A stretch of DNA of 9,092 bases from Yoonia sp. (GTDB taxonomy: Bacteria > Pseudomonadota > Alphaproteobacteria > Rhodobacterales > Rhodobacteraceae), in NCBI GenBank assembly GCA_020627605.1, contig JAHDGO010000007.1:1262-10353 (forward strand), given 5' to 3'. Under the pieces are notes generated by a model. The model was not told where the DNA came from, ran no database searches, and saw only the letters and a program-made list of their open reading frames with translations. This document shows, piece after piece, positions 1 through 4,776 of this stretch. Position 1 is the stretch's first letter. Every line of letters starts with the position of its first letter. A program made the position numbers and the translations under genes.

Positions 1-543
1 GACCGTGCAGATCAGTGGCAGGGGGATGACCTCACCCTTGGGCATGATTTCTGTCAGGTTGGCGACCCATGTGGGCACCAGATCGACGTCGGGGCGGGCA
101 ACCCCCATGTTGTATAGCCCGGCCTTGAACGGCAACAGCGGATCATCGGTCATGTTGCGGTTGCCTTCGGGAAAGATGATCAGCGATGCGCCCTCATCAA
201 GGGCCGCGATGATCTTGTCCATCGGCTTGTCCTTGACCTCTGGCCGTCGGTCGACAAGCACACAGTTGAAGACCTCTGGCCCGACAAAGGCGCGCAGCTT
301 GTTTTTCAGCCAGTAGTCAGCGGCGGCGACCGGGCGGACGGTGCGGCGCAAGGCCGGCGGCAGCACCGACCAGATCATTGGCATATCGGCATTGCTGGTG
401 TGATTGGCGAAATAAACGCGCTGGCGCGGCACCGGTTCAATGCCTTTCCAGTCAGCACGCACAGCTGTGATCGCGCGGGCAAAGATGCGGATGGATTGGC
501 CGACGATGCGGGCGGCGAACTGGCGCGGATAACTCATGATCAT
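1..543 (-). CDS. Lysophospholipid acyltransferase family protein (PlsC-like), C-terminus cut by window edge
   Basis: This is probably a 1-acyl-sn-glycerol-3-phosphate acyltransferase-type enzyme, moving an acyl chain from acyl-ACP or acyl-CoA to a lysophospholipid at the cytoplasmic membrane face. The 181 visible codons carry the family's ordered motifs: the catalytic HX4D motif as NHTSNAD (H48, D53), a motif II-like stretch around residues 88-100 (GPEVFN...LVDRR), the FPEGNR glycerophosphate-binding motif (residues 124-129), and a VPTWV segment (156-160) at the motif IV position. Residues 15-30 form a moderately hydrophobic stretch. The frame is still open at base 1, so the C-terminal end lies outside. 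The start is uncertain: ATG at 543 and ATG at 537 (MIMSYP) are both possible and neither has a strong Shine-Dalgarno. It lies downstream of pspA and yiaAB on the same strand, but a strong terminator lies between, so it probably has its own promoter or depends on read-through. Acyl-acceptor specificity cannot be read from sequence. Confidence 0.87.
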   Translation of the reverse strand, partial: MIMSYPRQFAARIVGQSIRIFARAITAVRADWKGIEPVPRQRVYFANHTSNADMPMIWSVLPPALRRTVRPVAAADYWLKNKLRAFVGPEVFNCVLVDRRPEVKDKPMDKIIAALDEGASLIIFPEGNRNMTDDPLLPFKAGLYNMGVARPDVDLVPTWVANLTEIMPKGEVIPLPLICTV

Positions 544-570
544 GACTTTGGCCCAGGGTCAGAGGATTGC

Positions 571-609
571 AAAGCAAAAAGCCGCAGCCGGGGCATACCC
601 GGCTGCGGC
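571..609 (-). terminator. Strong intrinsic terminator after the pspA-yiaAB unit
   Basis: A perfect 12-bp GC-rich inverted repeat (arms 581-592 and 598-609, GCCGCAGCCGGG on the plus strand) encloses a 5-nt loop. Read on the minus strand it is followed directly by TTTTT and a further T-rich stretch (580-571). It starts 11 nt after the yiaAB stop codon, as expected for a Rho-independent terminator of that transcript. On the plus strand no T-run follows, so it is directional. Confidence 0.92.
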
Positions 610-620
610 GGTGTTCAAGA

Positions 621-899
621 TCAGCCCTTTTCGCTGACGTAATCTTCCAGCAGCTTTTCGTTGCGGGCATCCTCGATCCGGCGGATGCGGTCCTCTGACA
701 TTTTATCGTCAAAGCGGTATTTGACGAAGTTCACGAGCGCCAGCGTCAAAAGCATGACCGAGATGGCCCAGAAGCCTTTGGTCGAGAGCGGCACATCGGT
801 CGAGAGCCAGAGCGAGATGCCCAGCATGCCATAGGCTACGCCGACGCCGATGAGGTTCACGAACATGATAAGGGCGTTGTCTGATTTTTGGTTCAACAT
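621..899 (-). CDS. YiaA/YiaB-type two-helix inner-membrane protein
   Basis: This is a 92-residue protein with two hydrophobic helices, roughly residues 10-32 and 42-59, and a charged, probably helical cytoplasmic tail (60-92, rich in D/E/R/K). The layout and the turn between helices (around STKGFW, 39-44) resemble the YiaA/YiaB two-helix domain, whose biochemical role is not established. A good Shine-Dalgarno (AAAGGA, on the minus strand just upstream of 899) supports the ATG. It begins 36 bp after the pspA stop with no terminator in between, so the two genes are probably co-transcribed. A reasonable guess is a membrane partner or anchor for PspA, by analogy with the small membrane proteins PspB/PspC. 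That is inference from position only. The family call rests on length, topology and local similarity. Confidence 0.75.
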   Translation of the reverse strand: MLNQKSDNALIMFVNLIGVGVAYGMLGISLWLSTDVPLSTKGFWAISVMLLTLALVNFVKYRFDDKMSEDRIRRIEDARNEKLLEDYVSEKG

Positions 900-935
900 T
901 GGATTTTCCTTTCAGGGGATTGGGGAATATGGGTG

Positions 936-1616
936 TTACTTCTTGGACGACTTCAGCCGGGCCAACACGTCATCAGCGGTTGCGCGTGTGGCGTTGCCAA
1001 AGCCTGCGTCGGCCATGCGGTCGGTGATGCTGCCGCCATCCAGATCGCGGTTGATATCGGCGAGGATCTCTGACCGCTCAAACGGATCGTCGCGGCCCAA
1101 CACACGGGCGATCAGTTCTTCTGCCTCTTCAACGCTGCCAGACTGCACGCCAGTCTTGGCCATCTGCATCTGGATGTTTTGTTCGCGGCGCACCGCGCGG
1201 GCCTGAATGGCCCCTTGTTTGAGGTCGATGATCCGGCGGTGACCGCCCTCGATGGAGGACCGCAGGCGCATCACCTTCTGTTCCAGCCGGTCAAGCGTTT
1301 CGACACGCAAGGCCAGTTCGTTTTCCATGCTGGCGATGGCGCGGGCGGCTTCCTCGGCCATATCCTCGCGGTCATTGTCCAGTGCCTCTTTGGCGCGTTT
1401 GGTCAGATCAGCGATCCGCGACTTCAGCGCGTCATGCTGTTTTTGCTCTGACCGCTGGCGCTGGATCAGGCTGGCCAACGTGGCCTTGGCGGCGCGCAGG
1501 CTGTTTTCGCTTTCGCGGATTTTCTGGTCGATCAACTCGATGGCAAAGGCATCGCGCACGCGGTCTTCGGCGCGGGCGTTCTGCCCGTGGATCAGCGTGG
1601 CAAGTGTCTTGAACAT
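936..1616 (-). CDS. pspA: PspA/IM30 family membrane-stress protein
   Basis: This is a 226-residue, almost entirely alpha-helical protein of the usual PspA/IM30/Vipp1 length. It has a short amphipathic N-terminal segment (residues 1-12, MFKTLATLIHGQ) that could contact the membrane, then a long coiled-coil hairpin (about 25-150) rich in E, K, R, A and Q (for example SLIQRQRSEQKQHDALKSRI). The C-terminal part (about 160-226) contains the helix VEEAEELIARVL and ends in VLARLKSSKK. Family members form rings or rods on stressed inner membranes, preserve the proton gradient and remodel bilayers. GGAGAAAACC before the ATG gives a convincing ribosome site. A TetR gene lies immediately upstream on the same strand and a two-helix membrane protein downstream; no PspF or PspB/PspC gene is visible. 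Two palindromic operator-like sites flank the likely promoter. Confidence 0.9.
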   Translation of the reverse strand: MFKTLATLIHGQNARAEDRVRDAFAIELIDQKIRESENSLRAAKATLASLIQRQRSEQKQHDALKSRIADLTKRAKEALDNDREDMAEEAARAIASMENELALRVETLDRLEQKVMRLRSSIEGGHRRIIDLKQGAIQARAVRREQNIQMQMAKTGVQSGSVEEAEELIARVLGRDDPFERSEILADINRDLDGGSITDRMADAGFGNATRATADDVLARLKSSKK

Positions 1617-1642
1617 GGTTTTCTCCGTTCCGTTTCAGTGTG

Positions 1643-1655
1643 TGAACACTGTTCA
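1643..1655. promoter_or_regulatory. Operator-like inverted repeat at the predicted pspA transcription start
   Basis: TGAACACTGTTCA is a perfect inverted repeat apart from its central base (TGAACA-C-TGTTCA). It falls at about +1 to +13 of the promoter predicted at 1663-1691, a good place for a repressor. The same TGAAC-NNN-GTTCA core occurs at 1700-1712 and, slightly degenerate, at 2327-2339. The likely ligand is the TetR-family protein encoded at 1717-2313, whose family usually binds palindromes of this size. Confidence 0.72.
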
Positions 1656-1662
1656 TAAAGCG

Positions 1663-1691
1663 GAGATAGCGACTCACTTTACCAATTGCAA
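1663..1691 (-). promoter_or_regulatory. Candidate sigma-70-type promoter for pspA-yiaAB
   Basis: On the minus strand TTGCAA (1691-1686) and TATCTC (1668-1663) are separated by 17 bp, with the pspA ATG at 1616. The -35 is reasonable and the -10 poor, as can happen for a regulated promoter. Its position between two copies of the same palindrome supports it more than the hexamers do. Confidence 0.45.
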
Positions 1692-1699
1692 GAAAAAAA

Positions 1700-1712
1700 T
1701 GAACGTCGTTCA
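1700..1712. promoter_or_regulatory. Second operator-like inverted repeat, upstream of the pspA promoter
   Basis: TGAACGTCGTTCA (TGAACG-T-CGTTCA) is perfectly palindromic except for the centre. It starts 4 nt after the TetR stop codon and lies 8 bp upstream of the predicted -35 of pspA. Its centre is 57 bp from that of the 1643-1655 site, so a repressor could bind both sides of the promoter. On the minus strand the repeat is followed by seven T residues, so it might also act as a weak terminator for the TetR gene, but the stem (5 bp, AT-rich, 3-nt loop) is poor. Confidence 0.7.
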
Positions 1713-1716
1713 AATA

Positions 1717-2313
1717 TTATGAAGAGTCGGTCACCTGCCGCAGCACAATGGCGATCATCCGGTCGATGTTGTCGGCAGAGACCCCAGCGCTCGCCTCATC
1801 CAGACCAAGCAGCACGATGCCGTGCACGGATGAAAACAGCGCGCGGGTCATCAGCGTCAGGTCTTCCGCGTCGCGGTCGGGAAAGACCACTGACAAAGGA
1901 TCAGATATATAGCTGAAGAGCCGCCCCATTTCCTGCAAATACCAGTCTGGCGCGGCCTCTCCGGGGGCGCGGTCCACATCAAACAGCGCGCGCCAGCTGT
2001 TCTGGTTGTCGGCGGCAAAGCGGTGATAGGCCTGCGCCATGATGACCAGTTGTTCTGTCGCGTCAGCAGGGGCCTCGGAAAGGGCGGCGGCGACATCGAC
2101 GCCCAGTCTGTGAAACGTGCGGGCGTTCACCGCCAGCACCAGTTCTGTCAGATCGCCAAAGACGTTGTAGATCGCACCAACCGCGCATCCAGCCTCTGTC
2201 GCCAGATCGCGGGCGCGCAAGGCGGCCAGACCGTCGTTTGCAATCTTACGCTCTGCGATACCGATCAAGGTCTCGCGCAGGGCCGCGCGGCGGCTTTCGG
2301 TTTGACGTGCCAT
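1717..2313 (-). CDS. TetR/AcrR family regulator with WHG-type C-terminal domain
   Basis: This 198-residue protein has TetR architecture. An N-terminal helix-turn-helix occupies about residues 10-58, with the typical run ALRARDLATEAGCAVGAIYN followed by VFGDLTELVLAV (the usual YxxFxxKxxLxxAV region, here with FGDLTEL). The all-alpha ligand domain carries VHG at 163-165 inside FSSVHGIVLLGL, which fits the TetR C-terminal WHG subgroup. Proteins of this type are usually repressors released by a small hydrophobic ligand. The ATG at 2313 is preceded by a weak GGGGG ribosome site. It lies directly upstream of pspA on the same strand. A related operator-like repeat lies 14 bp upstream of its own start codon, which suggests autoregulation as well as control of pspA-yiaAB. 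The ligand is unknown; given PspA and a nearby acyltransferase, a lipid or membrane-active compound is a guess. Confidence 0.9.
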   Translation of the reverse strand: MARQTESRRAALRETLIGIAERKIANDGLAALRARDLATEAGCAVGAIYNVFGDLTELVLAVNARTFHRLGVDVAAALSEAPADATEQLVIMAQAYHRFAADNQNSWRALFDVDRAPGEAAPDWYLQEMGRLFSYISDPLSVVFPDRDAEDLTLMTRALFSSVHGIVLLGLDEASAGVSADNIDRMIAIVLRQVTDSS

Positions 2314-2326
2314 GTTGCCCCCAAAT

Positions 2327-2339
2327 TGAACACAGTTAA
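2327..2339. promoter_or_regulatory. Degenerate third operator-like repeat upstream of the TetR gene
   Basis: TGAACACAGTTAA matches the 1643-1655 site at 11 of 13 positions and keeps the TGAAC-NNN-GTT core, with one C-to-A change in the right half-site. It lies 14 bp upstream of the TetR start codon, where it would overlap the promoter or the start of the leader. It is probably the autoregulatory site. The support comes from repetition of the motif at the positions a TetR repressor would use. Confidence 0.6.
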
Positions 2340-2497
2340 GTCTTAGGCCAGATCAGCGCTGCAGAAAAGTGCCAGAGGTCAGGTTAACCTTACTTGGCCA
2401 TGCGCTGCCCATGGGTCAACGTGGCCGCGATCAGGTTGGCCGCGCGCAATGTGGTGGGGTAACGCTATTACAGAGTTAACGCGCGCAGTTGACCTGG
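2340..2497. other. Non-coding stretch between the TetR gene and the enolase-superfamily gene
   Basis: About 160 bp without a credible gene. It must hold the TetR promoter (minus strand), but no convincing -35/-10 pair stands out. It contains a perfect 10-bp palindrome AGGTTAACCT (2381-2390), and GTAACGC at 2459-2465 is nearly repeated as GTTAACGC at 2475-2482. No hairpin plus T-run is seen after the enzyme gene's stop codon at 2498. Any short frames here are under 25 codons and look fortuitous. Confidence 0.6.
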
Positions 2498-3730
2498 TCA
2501 CCCGGATTTGACCGGCGCACCACCAGCAAAACTGTTAACTCCATGATAGCCGATCGGGTCTTCCTGCATTTGCAGGTGCAACCCGTCATCTGTGTAAGGG
2601 TGGGCGCGGGCGAGGTCTTCATCCACCTCAATCCCAAGACCCGGAGCCGTTGGGACAGGGATATACCCGCCCTCGACCTTGATGCTGCTTTTGATCAGTG
2701 CATCGTGGAACGGTGTCTCAATCGTTTCGGCCATCAGGATGTTGGGGATCGAGGCCGCCAGTTGAATGTTTGCCGCCCATTCAATTGGCCCGGCATAAAG
2801 ATGGGGGGCAACCTGCGAGTTGTAGACTTCTGCCATGGCCGCGATCTTTTTCGTCTCCCAGATGCCGCCTGCCCGCCCCAGAGCCGGTTGCAGTATCGTT
2901 GCGGCCCCTGATCGCAGAACGGGTGCGAACTCTGCCTTCGTCGTCAGACGCTCACCCGTTGCCACGGGGATCGCCACCGCAGCGGCCACCTTGGCCATTT
3001 CAGCGACGTTGTCGGGTGGGATCGGCTCTTCGTACCAAAGCGGGCTGTAAGGCTCCAACGCCTTGCCAAGCCGGATTGCCCCGCCGGTCGAGAACTGCCC
3101 ATGGGTGCCAAAGAGCAGATCAGCCCGGTCGCCCACCGCATCGCGGATCGTCTTGCAGAAAGCCACCGAGAGGCTGATGTCATGCATCGAGGGCATATGC
3201 CCGCCGCGGATGGTATAGGGTCCGGCGGGGTCAAATTTGATGGCGGTATAGCCCATTTCGACCATATCCACGGCCACTTCTGCGGCCATGTCAGGGCTGG
3301 CCCAGAAATCCGGCAAGGGGTGGTCGGGACGCGGGTAAAGATAGGTATAGGCCCGGATGCGGTCGTTTGTTCGCCCACCGATCAGCGCATGCACCGGGCG
3401 GTCACGGTCTTTGCCCAGGATATCCCAGCAGGCCATTTCCAGCCCGGACCATGCGCCGATGACGGTCAGATCGGGCCGTTGGGTAAACCCTGCGGAGTAG
3501 ACGCGGCGGAACATCAGCTCGATATTTTCGGGGTTTTCGCCCGCCATGTGGCGGGCAAAGACGTCATTGATCACCGCGATCATCGCATCCGGCCCAACGG
3601 AAGAGGCATAGCATTCGCCCCAGCCAGTGATCCCGGTGTCAGAGGTCAGTTTGACCAAAATCCAGTATCGCCCACCCCAGCCCGGCGCGGGCGGGGCCGT
3701 GACAATGACATCGAGATCGGCGAGTTTCAT
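2498..3730 (-). CDS. Mandelate racemase/muconate lactonizing enzyme family protein (enolase superfamily)
   Basis: A 410-residue enzyme of the enolase superfamily, normally Mg-dependent, abstracting a proton alpha to a carboxylate (sugar-acid dehydratases, racemases, cycloisomerases). The N-terminal capping domain (about 1-125) includes GWGEC (36-40) and a GLEMACWDILGK signature (96-107). The barrel domain then shows AIKFDP (K165, D167), LLFGTHGQFS (G208, H210), LWYEEP (E234/E235), VATGERL (E260), LQPALGRAGGI (A283), VAPH (H310) and MAETIE (E335). The usual first metal-binding Asp on strand 3 is replaced by Gly208, and the Asp normally paired with the catalytic His is Ala283; His210 matches the acid-catalyst His of galactonate/mannonate dehydratases. 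Substrate is unassigned, perhaps a sugar acid. The frame is open up to 4213, but that extension is antisense to the GNAT gene, and similarity begins at MKLADLDV, so ATG 3730 is chosen. The ribosome site is weak. The start is divergent from the GNAT gene. Confidence 0.9.
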   Translation of the reverse strand: MKLADLDVIVTAPPAPGWGGRYWILVKLTSDTGITGWGECYASSVGPDAMIAVINDVFARHMAGENPENIELMFRRVYSAGFTQRPDLTVIGAWSGLEMACWDILGKDRDRPVHALIGGRTNDRIRAYTYLYPRPDHPLPDFWASPDMAAEVAVDMVEMGYTAIKFDPAGPYTIRGGHMPSMHDISLSVAFCKTIRDAVGDRADLLFGTHGQFSTGGAIRLGKALEPYSPLWYEEPIPPDNVAEMAKVAAAVAIPVATGERLTTKAEFAPVLRSGAATILQPALGRAGGIWETKKIAAMAEVYNSQVAPHLYAGPIEWAANIQLAASIPNILMAETIETPFHDALIKSSIKVEGGYIPVPTAPGLGIEVDEDLARAHPYTDDGLHLQMQEDPIGYHGVNSFAGGAPVKSG

Positions 3731-3745
3731 GGCGTCACGCTTTCG

Positions 3746-3751
3746 AAAGGG
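3746..3751 (+). promoter_or_regulatory. Ribosome binding site deciding a GTG start
   Basis: AAAGGG lies 6 nt before GTG 3758. No ATG in this frame gives a GNAT-sized protein without running antisense through the neighbouring gene, so this site fixes the start of the acetyltransferase at 3758. Confidence 0.7.
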
Positions 3752-3757
3752 CTTGTT

Positions 3758-4195
3758 GTGGCTGACCCAATCACGTTGTGTCGCTTGCGTCCAGATGATC
3801 TGGACTTGCTTTTGGGTGTGGCCGAGGGGGTGTTTGACAACCCCGTCCGCCCCGATCAGGCCGCCGCCTTTCTGGCCGACCCGCTGCATCATATGGTGCT
3901 GGCCTTTGACGGGACCCACGCGGTCGGGATGGCCAGCGGGCAGGTCATGTTGCACCCCGACAAGCCGCCTGCGTTTTTCATCAATGAAGTCGGCGTGCGC
4001 GAAACCCACCAGCGGCGCGGGATCGGCAAGCGACTTTGTGCGGCCTTGATAGAAGCGGCGCGGGCGGAAGACTGCAAGGGCATCTGGCTGGCGACCGAAA
4101 GCGACAACCTTGCGGCGCGTGCGCTTTATCGGGCGCTGGATGCAAGAGAGACGAGGGATGTTGTGGTTTACGATTTGGATGGGGCGATGGGGTAG
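3758..4195 (+). CDS. GNAT family N-acetyltransferase (AAC(3)-I-like fold)
   Basis: A 145-residue single-domain GNAT enzyme, transferring acetyl from acetyl-CoA to an amine. Motif A is clear: NEVGVRETHQRRGIGKRL (76-92) with the Q/R-x-x-G-x-G pyrophosphate-binding signature QRRGIG (85-90). Motif B follows as SDNLAARALYRALDA (115-129). The stretch VFDNPVRPDQAAAFLADPLHH (25-45) recalls the AAC(3)-I aminoglycoside acetyltransferase group, but that is only a resemblance and the substrate is unknown. GTG 3758 is chosen because of the Shine-Dalgarno at 3746-3751; in-frame codons further upstream are antisense to the enolase-superfamily gene. Only 27 bp separate this start from the divergent start at 3730, so the promoters must lie within coding sequence. 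A second GNAT gene follows 69 bp downstream on the same strand. Confidence 0.86.
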   Translation: MADPITLCRLRPDDLDLLLGVAEGVFDNPVRPDQAAAFLADPLHHMVLAFDGTHAVGMASGQVMLHPDKPPAFFINEVGVRETHQRRGIGKRLCAALIEAARAEDCKGIWLATESDNLAARALYRALDARETRDVVVYDLDGAMG

Positions 4196-4223
4196 GTGGA
4201 GACAACTTGGCACGCGCCTTTCA

Positions 4224-4239
4224 TGTCAGTTGCCTGACA
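4224..4239. repeat. Perfect inverted repeat upstream of the second GNAT gene
   Basis: TGTCAG-TTGC-CTGACA has 6-bp arms and a 4-nt centre, in the 69-bp gap between the two GNAT genes. It overlaps the -35 of the promoter proposed at 4230-4258, so it may be an operator. No T-run follows it on either strand, so a terminator is unlikely. Confidence 0.45.
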
Positions 4240-4258
4240 AGCGGCGTGATCCTAGCAT
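4230..4258 (+). promoter_or_regulatory. Candidate promoter placing the transcript start at the ATG of the second GNAT gene
   Basis: TTGCCT (4230-4235) and TAGCAT (4253-4258) are separated by 17 bp, each matching 4 of 6 consensus positions. The expected transcription start is at about 4264-4265, exactly on the ATG. The gene has no recognisable Shine-Dalgarno, which fits a leaderless mRNA. The hexamers alone are weak evidence. Confidence 0.35.
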
Positions 4259-4264
4259 GGCGAC

Positions 4265-4759
4265 ATGGACTATTTGCTGACCCCGGCGACGGACCGCCAA
4301 ACACAACAGATTAGCGAGATTTGGGAAGCTGGTTGGCATGAGGCGCATGCCGAAATTGTCCCGGCCAGATTGCGGGCGTTGCGCACGACCGAGAGCTTTC
4401 GTCAACGGACGCGGGACAATGTTCGTTTCACACAAACTGCAATTTGCGACGGGACCGTCCTCGGCTTTTGCATGGTCAAGAAAAACGAACTGTATCAGAT
4501 GTATGTTTCGCCAAGTGCCCGCGGGTCCGGCGTCGCCCAAGCGCTGATGAAAGACGCTGAACGCAGAATCGGGGTGAACGGCTACAAGACGGCCTGGCTT
4601 GCCTGTGCTGTTGGAAACGAGAGGGCCGCGCGTTTCTACGAGAAATCTGGCTGGGTCAATAGAGGCGAAAAAGCTGTTGATCTGGACACATCATCGGGGA
4701 CGTTCCCACTGGACGTGTGGCGCTTTGAAAAGAATTTGCGCTTGAGAGATGGTATTTAA
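4265..4759 (+). CDS. GNAT family N-acetyltransferase
   Basis: A 164-residue GNAT protein. Motif A is ELYQMYVSPSARGSGVAQAL (75-94), with ARGSGVA as the acetyl-CoA pyrophosphate loop, and motif B is GNERAARFYEKSGW (117-130), ending in the FYEKSGW strand-helix typical of the family. The protein closes with a beta-rich segment (PLDVWRFEK, 148-156). The acceptor is unknown and the low-similarity N-terminal half gives no clue. It follows the other GNAT gene but the two proteins are not close copies, so this is not a simple tandem duplication. No Shine-Dalgarno is visible before ATG 4265; an upstream ATG at 4257 is out of frame. Base composition appears lower in G+C than the neighbours and codons such as CAA, ACA, ATT and GGA are commoner, which may hint at transfer. 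It converges with the alcohol dehydrogenase gene, with a 17-bp gap. Confidence 0.88.
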   Translation: MDYLLTPATDRQTQQISEIWEAGWHEAHAEIVPARLRALRTTESFRQRTRDNVRFTQTAICDGTVLGFCMVKKNELYQMYVSPSARGSGVAQALMKDAERRIGVNGYKTAWLACAVGNERAARFYEKSGWVNRGEKAVDLDTSSGTFPLDVWRFEKNLRLRDGI

Positions 4760-4776
4760 CTCACGCAAAGCACGCA

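Noticed and set aside
1700..1712. Intrinsic terminator for the TetR gene (repeat followed by T-run on the minus strand)
   Set aside because: The stem is only 5 bp and AT-rich with a 3-nt loop; the shared motif with two other sites makes an operator the better reading.
3101..3757. A long plus-strand open frame upstream of and in frame with the first GNAT gene
   Set aside because: It runs antisense through the enolase-superfamily gene; the GNAT fold begins only near 3758, where a good ribosome site and GTG occur. Long antisense frames are common in GC-rich DNA.
3731..4213. The 161-codon N-terminal extension of the enolase-superfamily frame, open to 4213 on the minus strand
   Set aside because: It is antisense to the GNAT gene, has no resemblance to the family, and the real enzyme similarity starts at MKLADLDV (3730).
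4265..4759. Tandem duplication of GNAT genes
   Set aside because: The two GNAT proteins share only the general acetyl-CoA motif; lengths and the rest of the sequences differ, so they are separate family members.
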